In this document: piece by piece, positions 22,739 to 32,965 of the stretch | Numbering within the stretch: position 1 is the stretch's first letter | Layout of the letters: each line of letters starts with the position of its first letter | Origin: Umbelopsis isabellina | Lineage: Eukaryota; Mucoromycota; Umbelopsidomycetes; Umbelopsidales; Umbelopsidaceae | NCBI GenBank assembly: GCA_016758905.1 | Contig: JAEPQZ010000005.1 | Location: 868,001-932,000 of the forward strand | Reading direction: 5' to 3' | DNA length: 64,000 bases | The notes under the pieces: generated by a model | Seen by the model: only the letters and a program-made list of their open reading frames with translations | What the model was told of the DNA's origin: nothing | Databases searched by the model: none | Translations under genes and position numbers: made by a program

Positions 22739-22955
22739 TGGTGATTGCCGAAAAAGAAAGAATGTTCACAGTTCCCCTTTGGAGAAAATTATTCAATGGT
22801 GCACCAACAGCAAATTTTTTTGAATTCACGTGACCGTTTTTGCCACCAAACAGGTCACTCCCGTGATTTGTTTTCAGTGGCTTAGCTCAGTCTCAAATTT
22901 GTTGTTTGGTGCTGCTGTCCTGAGCTCTTTCTCTTTTTTGAACTAAACTACCGCA
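22739..22955. promoter_or_regulatory. Shared divergent promoter of uL13 and eS21
   Basis: The 217 bp between the two start codons contain TCACGTGAC (palindromic E-box CACGTG at 22827-22832) and, 12 bp on, TTTGCCACC at 22839-22847. CACGTG is the Cbf1-type bHLH site used at ribosomal genes in some yeasts; TTTGCCACC is the reverse complement of GGTGGCAAA, the Rpn4 (PACE) site of Saccharomycotina. Which factor binds in this lineage is unknown. The region lies centrally and could serve both genes. Confidence 0.55.
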
Positions 22956-23606
22956 ATGGAGAACTCTGAAGGCAGACTCGTCGATCTCTACATTCCCCGC
23001 AAGTGGTACGCATCTATTTATTCTATTGTTTTGGTTGTATAATGGGGCAAACTTCGAGAACTTCGACCTACTGTTATACAACAATTGCATGCTGTATTGA
23101 GCAGAAAAAATTTTCAATTGCTTCTGTGGTCGTCTTTCGTAAACACCAAAGTGATGCGCAAAGCGAGTGCGACAAACTGTGTCATCTGCTTCAGTTAGTG
23201 CAAATGCAGAGCAAATTAAGCTCACTAATGACCTTTGGGGACCGTTCAAACTTGCCAACCACCACTATTTTGCCCACTTGTTATACAAAGTAAATCAGTT
23301 TACTGACAACTCTTTTACCCGCAGCTCCGCCACCAACCGTTTGATCACTGCTAAGGACCACGCTTCAGTCCAGATCAACATCGGCGAAGTCGATGCCTCC
23401 GGCCGTTACACTGGTTCTTTCACCACCTACGCTCTCTGCGGTTTCGTTCGCAAGGAATCCGAGGCTGATGACTCCATCAACCGCCTTGCCACCCAAGACG
23501 GTCGTAAGTGTCATAAATAATCTTGTCGTTTCGTTTGATTTGAAGACAATCTGAATTTTTTTTTCCCTCCTTAGTCCTTAAGAACGTCTGGTCTTACCAA
23601 AAGTAA
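22956..23606 (+). CDS. RPS21: 40S ribosomal protein eS21
   Basis: Three exons (22956-23005, 23325-23503, 23575-23606) give 86 aa, the family's usual size. [22 protein letters not shown]-type start (split by the first intron after IPRK), then [14 protein letters not shown] and [16 protein letters not shown] are diagnostic. It is a small-subunit ribosomal protein needed for 18S rRNA maturation. The first intron is 319 nt, unusually long for this region, where most introns are below 100 nt. Long first introns are common in ribosomal protein genes and sometimes carry regulatory or snoRNA sequences; I saw no clear box C/D or H/ACA motif in it. Confidence 0.97.
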
Positions 23607-23819
23607 ATATCATCGCAGTCTCTGTGATGGTTTCCTTTGTTCAAAGATAATGATTTGCTAGAGGATAGTTTGTTCAGTGTTTCGTTTTCGAGATTACAGT
23701 AACACAATCTATCCTTGTCAATAAAAACAAACAGCAAAATACATATGCAACAGTCTTTTTTAAATTTTGTTAACAATAGTATTATTTCCATAGTAATTAA
23801 CTCTTCACTACACCCCATT

Positions 23820-26800
23820 CTACTCGGTATCCATAGAGTGATATCCACTTCGTCTCATCTCTGCCAATTTACGGCGAGCATTGACAAGCTCAGAGTCAAG
23901 TTTTAAGATCTTGACTTGCTGTTCCATTTCTTGACGCTTGAAGTCATGAACAGACAGCTTGTTAAAATCAATCTTTAGACTGTCATCTTCAGCCTGCTTC
24001 GCTACAAGCTGACGAACTTGCTTCACAAGCTCGGCTGCAGCATCCTTGACGCCTTTGGCAGCCAATTCCAATCGCTCTTGTGTTCGAGACATGAAGCTCG
24101 CTTTGACTCTGGAGGCAGCCACCAACTGAGCCGTTGCTGCCGCCACTTCATTGGAAGCAACAATGAGCTGTTCAAGTGAGTGAGTTTTGCTGATAACACC
24201 GTCAGCAGCTTCAACCAGCAAATTTGTAGCAACTGCCACGGATTTGGCGGCAGAGATAAGACCCTCGGTCCAGCGATTGTTTTTCTTGTAGAAAGCAGCC
24301 TTAGAAGATGAACCTCGGCCTTGAGCCACAATTTCTTGTTGTGAAGCAGTAGCACATTTGATCAAGTTTGCGATGGCATTTGTGAGTGCCAATACAGAGT
24401 TCAAAATGAGCTGATGGACTTGAATATCGGTTGCAGAGAAGTCAGGGTTTGAAGGCTTGTTCAGAAGAGACTGAATCTTTGCGCTGGCCTGCTCAATAGC
24501 ACGAGCAGCATTAGACATCTCTTGGTCAACAAGGTCTCCAACTTCTCTTTCGCCCAAGCGGTTAACACTGGTATTGTTTGATGAAATTAGATCCTCTACT
24601 TGCTTAGATAGCTTTCCTAGTGAGTCTTGCACTCGCATATCACCTTGAATAACGATTTCTGGGCGCTGTGCCGCCGGAAGCCGCAAAAGATAGCTCGATC
24701 GCAAAGTGCTAAAGTACTGAATACAGGATTCGGCTGATCCTCTTGTATCTTGAATTAGCTGAGCTACATTCTCATCGCCCATAAGGCGCCCAATTCCCTT
24801 TGCATTGATAAGAACGTCAACGATGGCCTGAGCAAACGCCAATGTTTTCGTAATGGTTACAGTATAGTCTCCAGAGTTGCTGCCGTCCAAGAACTTGCTA
24901 AAAGCGGACATAAATTCCACTGATCCAAGACTGGCTTTCTCAATCATAGACAAGACAAACTCTGGTGTAGCATTTTCATTGCCGTGTTGGCCGGGAGCTT
25001 CGAGTTCGAATATGCCATCATTAATCTTTTGAATGCAGGTGGTCAAAATATTGTCCAAAATCTCGTTAAGCTTATTAGTTTGCTCATGTTCCAAGTTATC
25101 GAGCCTCTCCTGTAGGCCACTTTCATTCGATCCAGAGCGATGCTGTAAGTCTGCTAATTGTTGCAAGCAGTCATCCATACCAGCCTGCATAATTGCAATC
25201 TCCTCGTCCTTTTCCTGTCTGATGCGATCAGCTTCACCTTGCTGCAATTCCAGTTGAGACAAAAATTCGTCGATTAGCGCCTGCTTTTCGCTCAAGGAGT
25301 TTTCCAAATCTGCTTTTTCGCGATTGAATCTAGCAAGCAACGAGGCAACTTCTGCTCCTTTATTCTTGCCTAGCCCTTCAGCACGAGCATTGGAATCATT
25401 TAATTCCCTTCGGAGACGATCTATTTCATCTTGTTGGCTCTGTGATTACAGTTGTCAGCAAAGCCAGATTAAAAGTTCATGTGACCATGTCTCGCAGTAC
25501 TTACACCACGCATTCTCGTTAAGTCATTCTTGGCGCGATCACGCTCACGAATCATATCAGCAAGCTCCATGTTCTTGGCACGCATATCTGCCTCCATTTT
25601 GTCAAGTCTTTCTTGAGCTTCATTGGATGACTGCGCCTTCACTTGCAATTGCTTGTATTTGCCTAATAACTCCAAGTGTTCCTGTCTAAGCTGTGAATAA
25701 AGCTTGGCCAATGCTTCATATTTATTCTTCCACATTGTGATTTGATCTAGATTACATCAATCTGTGAGACTGTGAAAAGTATAGGTGTAAAACTGCTGAG
25801 TACTGCTTACCTTGCAAAGATTGGATAAGTTCATCCTTAGAAGCATCACGTTGTTGAGCGTGCATATTCAACGAGCCTAATTCGTTCTCCAATGCCTTCA
25901 CTCTCTATGGAAATTTTTTCAGTAACTATGCAAGCCGAAGGGATTATAATATATTAACTAACCCTATCATACTGTTCCAAAAGCATTTGATCTTTCTCAA
26001 ATTGTGAACGCATAGCCAAAAGCTCTCTCTCTAATTCGGCAGCGCGACCTTGAGCCTGCATAGCCATCTGTTGCCTCATAAGTTCTTCTTGTTGCTGGCG
26101 TGCTCTTTCGGCCTGCAAGCGTTGTTGCTCTTCAAATTCGCGCTGCTGTCGCATCTGGAGTTCTTGTTGTCGTCGTTGCTCGTCGAGACGCTGTTGTTCC
26201 AGGCGCCTCTGCTCATCTTCGTACTCCTTTTGTTGCTTAGCCTGGCTTTCGGACCAGAAGTCAATTACAGGTTCAGGGGATGGTGCTGGAGGAGGTGTAG
26301 CTTCCCTTTGCACAGTTCTCTTGGTCTGCGTTGGAGTATCAGATTCCTCGAGATTAGGTGGATCCTATGATTCAATGATATGAGCAAGCCATGATAAATA
26401 TCTTAGAGTAGCTGCACATTGTTATGGCCATACCTGAGGCAATTTGGGGACACTAATAAGCGATGTGAGATATCTCAAGTTTGAACACTCGTAATAGAAT
26501 CTGAGCAATGCATAATGTTGGCTGTTGTATCGCTGCTTTAAAGGCTCCAAAGCGCCACCCATTGAAGTTCCTGAAATACGTTGTTAATCAACCTTCTTAG
26601 CAAGGCACCACATGTTATCGTAAAAAAATAACTTACTCTTATACATTGCACGCAGCATACTCGTAATAAATTTGTAGATACCATAACTTTCTTCAACCAA
26701 AGGTACCAAGGAAGCGATACGGCATTCATTATTGCTTGTAGGTCGGAAATGATGAAACACCACCTTTTGAAATCGGTCAATTTGATCTTGGAGATTCATT

Positions 26801-27499
26801 AAATCACTGATAGTCTCGTATCTGCAAGCGTGCAAAACGTTAATAAGAAAAACACACATGTATACTTGAAAAAAGCAGCACCTACCCTTCATTAGGGTCA
26901 TCAATATTTTTCAGACTGATATATTCCTCATACTCGAAAGTTCCATTGAATTCTGGGTGAATGCGATGATAATTGAGCTTGCTGATCAACAACTCCACAT
27001 AGTTCCGGATAAGAACACCATATCCGCGCGTTCCTTCACCAGCTACACTATGAGCACATGCCTCTAACCAAGGAATTTCTCGTAAAGCATCTTTGAGAAC
27101 CTATGATTTAGTTGTATTTGTTTAGGAGCTTGGCGTGAGATTTGAATCAAGCAAATCGGCTAGAACTTACAACCGGATACCCGTCTTTAACGACCTTGTG
27201 GGCTGTAATAAGCGCTTTGAAAGTCTGTACTTCGTCTGACAAAATAGGAGAGACTTTCAACGCAGTCCAGAAGCTGGCAGATGTTTTAAAATCATAAGTG
27301 TACAAGATGCATTCTGTGACGGTACGAGTTAGGTCTGCGCTAGTTGGAACGATAAAAAAGAGTGTTCGTCAGAATTCTTACTTCTGACATGCTTCTGTTT
27401 TGGTGCAGTTTCCTCCGGGCTGGTAGCCTTCTTCACAGTTATTGACAGCTCTTGGTCAGCTGCACCTCTATCGCTTGGTCGTGAAGAGAGGAACGACAT
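23820..27499 (-). CDS. SLA2: SLA2/END4 (HIP1R family) endocytic actin adaptor
   Basis: Nine exons (27382-27499, 27171-27334, 26886-27100, 26637-26821, 26434-26570, 25963-26364, 25811-25904, 25505-25746, 23820-25439) give 1058 aa. The N-terminal ANTH domain (residues about 15-290) has CILYTYDFKTS, ALITAHKVVKDGYP and SKLNYHRIHPEFNGTFEYEEY. Residues 330-640 form a long Gln/Glu/Arg-rich coiled coil that binds clathrin light chain. The C-terminal talin-like I/LWEQ domain binds F-actin (NNRWTEGLISAAKSVA, VAAATAQLVAASRVK). Sla2 links the membrane (with epsin) to actin during endocytic invagination; the partial epsin-like gene at the left edge would be a partner. The exon chain is in frame throughout. 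Confidence 0.97.
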
Positions 27500-27863
27500 T
27501 GGGATGGAGTTTCGAGAGTGATTAGATCACCCAGGTGGGGGATTTTAATGATCCACGGTTTCGGAGAATGAACTACAAAATGCCATGACGCACATTGCCA
27601 AGCTCGCCGAACCTACTCACTTGCACTCGTTAAGACACATAATGTTGTGAGAATTATAATGAAAGTACTGACAAATAGTAGCAAATGCATCTTGGCATTT
27701 TACCTTTTTGTTGTAATTTAATCGATCGCGCGTCAGTTGGCTTTTGCTAAAGACAACGAACACCGCCCTGAAACAGCGCTCCAGGCCACCAACAGATACG
27801 GAAAGTCACACCAGCACCAGTTTTTTTTTTCCATTCGAAGCCTGCTTGCCTGATAATTTAGAT
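27500..27863. other. Divergent spacer between SLA2 and TMEM70-like gene
   Basis: A frame upstream of the TMEM70-like ATG is open but has no ATG. I see no gene and no clear regulatory motif in these 364 bp apart from a pyrimidine run near 27822-27831. Confidence 0.5.
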
Positions 27864-28839
27864 ATGCCAATAATACCGATGAATCCACGGCTACTATCCG
27901 GCAATCGCACCGCCACTGCATTGAAGCCTTTCATATTGCCTATGGGCAAGAATGGTCTTGCGAAGGACAGACTTAAATGGCCAATCGCTCGCTACATGTC
28001 AACATCGACCTCCAAAACACCTACAGCTGCAGATGGTAGTATCGAAGACGAGAAGCTTATATATAGCGCACCTAACGCACCAACCGTAAAGTTGCTGAAG
28101 ATGTTTTCTATCTCTTCACTTGGGGTAAGTTTGTCTTCAATTGATTATTAAAAGCCAATAGCATCAGTCGTTTTAAATGCAGGTACGTTAGATTGCTTCA
28201 TTGTCCGCACCGCCAATATTTTACTTTTGGAACACACCAGCTAGTAAGTCTCTTAATATTATGCATTATTCGATTCCTGTTTATTGCAATTAACCCTCTT
28301 CATCTCCAAAGTACAAGCAGCCGATATTAATGGGTACATGTTTATCGGAGGTATGTCAATGTATTCATGAACTTTTCTCGAAAGTGAAAGGCTATAACCA
28401 TTGTTCTAAATCAGAATCAACCATACAATATATTTTTTCTCTTTTTGTCTCTACAGCTCTGGTTGCAAGCACATGCTCAACTGGCGTTTTGCACAAGTTC
28501 CTATCGCCATATGTAAACCAAGTTTACTTGCATCACTCCAAAAACAAATCTTTGCAAACAATATCACCAAATACCAAGATCACTCTGGAAACATTAGATG
28601 TCCTCGCAAGAAAGAAACGCACAACTATCAAATTACGCGACTTGACGTTAGCCAACGGCTCATGGTTAACTTGGCGTATCAAAAAGGATGCCATTGAGAA
28701 GCAGACTAAACTTCGTCATGAAGACTTTCCCCAGACAAAGTTCTGGTTGGATCAGCGTGGTGGGGTTGGAGATATTGAAACAATGTCCAAGATTGTGAAA
28801 GTTGTAGACGAAGAGTACAAAAGTGGAAGAATGTTGTAG
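27864..28839 (+). CDS. TMEM70-family mitochondrial inner-membrane protein
   Basis: Four exons (27864-28124, 28192-28243, 28312-28350, 28457-28839) give 244 aa. The N-terminus is basic and Ser/Thr rich up to ARYMSTSTSK, a mitochondrial presequence. The core matches TMEM70/TMEM223 family order: EKLIYSAPNAPTVKLLKMFS, a first membrane segment in SLSAPPIFYFW, a second in GYMFIGALVASTCSTG, and the cytoplasm-like C-terminal beta region with LETLDVLARKKRTTIKLRDL. Human TMEM70 helps assemble ATP synthase c-rings. A mitochondrial assembly role is inferred. An intron acceptor at TACGTTAG was chosen over the nearer CAG because the latter gives an immediate stop. Confidence 0.85.
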
Positions 28840-29085
28840 ATATAGATACGATTGCTTGCATAAAGGTTCAAATTTACCTTTCAATTAGCCAATTTACATA
28901 GAGATAAATATATATAAACCCACCAGATGATAGCTACAGTAATTTTCCAGCTAACTCCATGTTGAATGCTAAAATATGAGAATGAACACCATGAAATGCT
29001 ATATAAGTTGTTTTTTTCATAAAAACTGATGCTTCTAATTTTTCCTTTGACGATTTCCATCTCCACCTGTCATTATTGATACAAC

Positions 29086-30882
29086 ATGAGCAACAGTCCA
29101 ACAAGCATAGAGAAGCAGAAGAACGAAATCGAGCTTGGTATCATTGGTATGGGCGACATGGGTCGCATGTATGCCAACCGACTATCACAGCACGGCTGGA
29201 AACGGTATACTACAACTTTTTCAGTTTGAATCCATTTGAGATTCAGGTCTAACTCTGCGCTTAGGATCAGTGTATGCGATTTGCCATCCAACTACGAGAG
29301 GCTACAAGAGGAATTCAAAGGTAGCTTGTTAGGACTGTCACCTATCGATGACTCTTCATGGCTTCGAGTCTAATGTATTTATTTTTCAAAGATACCTCAA
29401 TAAATGTGCTACGCGATGGATATCATGTTTCACGACGAGCCGATTGGATCATGTATGCGGTTGAAGCAGAACACATAGACAGAGTTGTCGCCCAGTATGG
29501 ACCAGCCACTAAAATTGGGTCGATTGTTAGCGGACAAACATCAGTGAAGCAACCCGAGATTGAAGCTTTCGAGCGACATCTGCCTAACGACGTGCACATA
29601 ATCTCATGCCATTCAATGCACGGCCCCAACGTTAACCCCAAAGGGCAGCCATTAGTAATGATAAAACACAGAGCTTCACAAGAGAAATTTGAACTGGTCC
29701 GCAATATTCTGTCCGGATTCGAGAGTAATCTAGTCGAGCTGAGCTACCAAGATCACGATCGAATTACTGCAGATACTCAAGCTGTTACGCACGCTGCATT
29801 TTTGAGCATGGGCGCAGCATGGAAAGCTAATAATCAATTTCCGGTAAGTCTCTACAATACTTTTATGTGGTTCAACTTTGGCAAACCATATGCCAAGGGA
29901 CATCGCTGACATATGCTCGTTGTTCTCACAGTGGTTGCTTCCTCACTTTGTGGGAGGTATTGAAAATGTGAAGGTCAATGTTGCACTTAGAATTTATAGC
30001 AACAAGTGGCACGTTTATGCTGGTGAGTGCGAAACTTACCGATAAAAAGATCTTCACATAACTAAACTATGGACATATAAGGTCTGGCTATTATGAATCC
30101 TAGTGCCCGTATACAAATCACGCAATACGCCAAGTCGGTAGCTGATTTGTTCAAACTGATGATACAAGAAAAGGAAGAAGAATTTAGAAGTCGTATACGA
30201 GAGGTATGAGCCGTGTTTTTCCCAATGATTGCTTTTTTACCAACTAAACCAATGTGTACATTCTGCCTAGGCTGGAAATTTTGTCTTTGGAAGTTTGAAC
30301 GACGATCATGTACCCATTTTACTCGATGATAGGCTTCTTGATGAGTTTTCATTATCAAATGTTCCAAGTGGAAGCATTCGAGAGCCTAATTCACATTTGT
30401 CACTTCTTGCAATGGTACGCAATTTGAGAATTATCCTTATGAAACTAAAAAATAACGCCGCTTTTCACACCAGGTCGATTGTTGGTATACACTGAAATTG
30501 AACCCTTACGAGCATATGGTTTGCCAGACACCATTGTTCAGATTGTGGATGTAAGCCAGGTTATTTTGATTACGTTGTCCATTTAAAGATGTCTCACATT
30601 TCAATTACAAAAAGGGGTATCACAGAATACCTTTTCCGCAAACCGGAGATGTTGGAAGATGCTATTCAAGCTGCGCTATATAGAAAGGAAATTCGATCTG
30701 ATGATATGGAATTCGTGACATGCGCTCGAGGATGGGCAGAGTGCGTCGATCTAGGAAGTATGGAAGGATACCGCAAAAGATTTGAAAGCACTGCTGAGTT
30801 CTTCAAAGATAGATTTGCTGATAGTGCTGTGCTTGGTAACAAAATGATTGCCATGATAAGTAAAAATATACAGAAGTCTTGA
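29086..30882 (+). CDS. TYR1: Prephenate dehydrogenase (NADP+), tyrosine biosynthesis
   Basis: Eight exons (29086-29204, 29265-29320, 29392-29843, 29932-30022, 30082-30203, 30271-30414, 30474-30550, 30615-30882) give 442 aa; yeast Tyr1 is 452. The N-terminal Rossmann motif is GIIGMGDMGRMYA, followed by SICDLP-like ISVCDLP, VSGQTSVKQPEI, HSMHGPNVNPKGQP and DHDRITADTQAVTHA, all Tyr1 signatures. The C-terminal half has WHVYAGLAIMNPSA and RLWMGITEYLFRKPEM. The enzyme oxidatively decarboxylates prephenate to 4-hydroxyphenylpyruvate in the cytosol. No ACT domain is visible, as in other fungi. All junctions are in frame. Confidence 0.96.
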
Positions 30883-31260
30883 GCTTTATAGGTGAAGGAG
30901 GAAGTGTATTTCCTTGTAATAGCACGAAGACAGAAGCTAGATAATTTTGATTGAAGTATTCAATCATGAATTAATAAAACCTCGGTTAAGCATCATACCT
31001 CATTGTATATCCGATTGGAGCAATGGGAGCAATGAAAACGAATGTTGAGAAACGTGCCATGAAAATTCGACACAGATGGAAGTAATCTCTCAATCAACAC
31101 GTCGTGCTTCAAATTTCTTCAGTAGGCAATTTGAACTTGTCTGCTTATCCTTCCGCATACTTGTCAAATCCACCAACGTCCTCTTAAGTTACGATCTTCA
31201 TTGATAATACATTGAGAAAAAGTGCATTTTATTTACAAATGGCACATTGATTAAGCACAT
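30883..31260. other. Convergent 3' spacer
   Basis: The 378 bp between the 3' ends of TYR1 and the methyltransferase hold no gene that I can support. The strand is AT rich with AATAAA-like signals near 30973. Confidence 0.6.
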
Positions 31261-32064
31261 CTAGCGCTTTTGCGCCCAGAACAAATCACACTCGTGAGGG
31301 TAGATATATCGTCCAGTAGAATCAGCAGCAAAGCCATTTTCGGGATCTTCCAAAATATCATAGACCTGTTGTTTAAGTTTTTCCTGATCCTCGACCGACA
31401 AAACAGCAACATAACTTTTGCTCTTAATTCTTTGCCAAACAATCTCCTTTCCCTTCACATGAAAGTCGTTGGTGAGTTGACGATGATTCAGAGGTAACTC
31501 GTACAACTTGGCAGCTTCCTCGGTTTTGAAAACATTTTTCCATTGGCCCTTGCGATATTGAGGAACTTCAGAATCATGTTGTTGATACACTTCCCGCAGC
31601 TCCTTTACCCATTTACAGCGATCCTGACTTTCCATATTCCAGATAAACACCAACCTTCCCTTAGGTTTGAGCACGCGATGGCACTCCCGCAGAGTCTCTA
31701 TGTCATCAAACCAATGAAAAGCTTGAGCGATTGTGACGACGTCTTGTGACTCATCTTCGACAGGGATCTTCCATGATGTTCCTTCTACAGCAGTTACCGA
31801 AGGGATTTGTTCGGTTATCTTAGCACGCATGGTCGCGACTGGTTCTACAGCAGTAATTTCGTAGCCTTCTTTGGCAAGGAGCTCAGTGAACTTCCCAGTA
31901 CCGGCAGCCAAATCAAGAAGTTTGGTATCGGCAGGGACAAGACCGAGATCATGACGCAAGCTCGCTAGCGCTGCAGCGGGATAAGACGGCCGAGCCTTGT
32001 CGTAGTCATCAGCACCAGTACCGAAACCTTGTAAAGCAACGTCGTGCGGTGTTTGTGCGGACAT
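31261..32064 (-). CDS. Class I SAM-dependent methyltransferase, intronless
   Basis: One open frame of 267 aa from the ATG at 32064; an in-frame TTG 39 nt upstream gives a hydrophobic extension and was rejected. Motif I is LLDLAAGTGKFTELL; a Glu/Val pair (ITAVEPVATM) follows, then VVTIAQAFHWFDD and LKPKGRLVFIWNM. This is the UbiE/trans-aconitate methyltransferase type (Methyltransf_11) with the typical QAFHWF loop. Several yeast relatives (Tmt1, Crg1) methylate small carboxylic acids or toxins; the substrate here cannot be told. It lacks introns although neighbours average several per gene. It lies next to a tRNA and another intronless gene. Confidence 0.9.
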   Translation of the reverse strand: MSAQTPHDVALQGFGTGADDYDKARPSYPAAALASLRHDLGLVPADTKLLDLAAGTGKFTELLAKEGYEITAVEPVATMRAKITEQIPSVTAVEGTSWKIPVEDESQDVVTIAQAFHWFDDIETLRECHRVLKPKGRLVFIWNMESQDRCKWVKELREVYQQHDSEVPQYRKGQWKNVFKTEEAAKLYELPLNHRQLTNDFHVKGKEIVWQRIKSKSYVAVLSVEDQEKLKQQVYDILEDPENGFAADSTGRYIYPHECDLFWAQKR

Positions 32065-32350
32065 GTTGAAATAATTTGAGAGGAAAAGTAGAAGTGCAAA
32101 CAACGCGGTACCAAATCGTAATTTATACTTTTTATAGCGTATTGTGTGGACTAAACTTTTCCCGATAGACTTTTGCTAGGTTCCGTAAGAGTCATAAAAC
32201 TATATTATTAACGAATGTACCTCATCAAATATATATTTAACATAATGGTCTCCTGAATACAGATTGTTGCCGCAGCACCATCAAATATACTTTTGGAGAA
32301 ACTTTTACCAACAAAAATATGTCATCGCCCTTAACATAATAAAAAGGCCA

Positions 32351-32358
32351 AAAAAAAA
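32351..32358 (-). terminator. Pol III terminator of tRNA-Ala
   Basis: Two bases beyond the tRNA 3' end the minus strand has a run of eight T, the usual RNA polymerase III stop. Confidence 0.8.
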
Positions 32359-32360
32359 TG

Positions 32361-32433
32361 TGGAGAAGCCCGGCATCGATCCGGGTACCTCTCGCATGCT
32401 AAGCGAGCGCTCTACCATCTGAGCTACATCCCC
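32361..32433 (-). tRNA. tRNA-Ala (anticodon AGC)
   Basis: The minus strand folds into a 73-nt cloverleaf. The acceptor stem starts GGGGATG and ends CTTCTCC with discriminator A; it has the G3:U70 pair that marks alanine tRNAs. The D arm is GCTC/GAGC, the anticodon stem CTCGC/GCGAG with loop TTAGCAT (anticodon AGC), the T stem CCCGG/CCGGG with loop ATCGATG. No intron is present. The 6-67 pair is U-U, a mismatch, and position 54 is A instead of T. B box GGATCGATGCC is near consensus. Confidence 0.95.
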
Positions 32434-32965
32434 CTTTGGATATCAAGAAGACCACAGATACATATATAAGTATAGTCTTCATAGCTTCTGAATATAGAGA
32501 ACTATACACTGGATGGTCTAGGCACTATAACACATAACACTATTGCATAGCCTGCATAAGTGGTCCTTAAATCTCAGTGAGCGATGTATTATTTGCTTTA
32601 AAATTATATGTAAGTACCTTGCATAATTTATCATTACTAATCAACAGCTTAAATGTTTATGCTCACATTCAAATGTTGTACCATGCTAAAAATTTAGCTT
32701 CTCCAATTTATTTTACAAATTAGGTACTATAGCAGGATTTGTGGCTGGTGTGAATTTTGCGTTTTAGCTGCTATATGAATGACTTATTTAATTTTTGGGA
32801 AGGCGGGATGGAGCGCACTGGAATAGTGTTGAAATATCAGGTGCTTGTAAACTGTTTTACTCTGTTTTTATTGGTTAAATTACAAATAGATAGTATCTTA
32901 GAATTGGATAGCTATCTGAAGTTACCACTATTTACTGATGTACAAAAGCTCCTTACAAGCGTTAG
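32434..32965. other. AT-rich spacer without gene
   Basis: The 532 bp between the tRNA and the GH1 gene hold only one short plus-strand frame without an ATG start. I see no other feature. Confidence 0.6.

Noticed and set aside
23006-23324. snoRNA inside the long first intron of eS21
   Set aside because: I looked for box C/D and H/ACA motifs with proper spacing and found none convincing.
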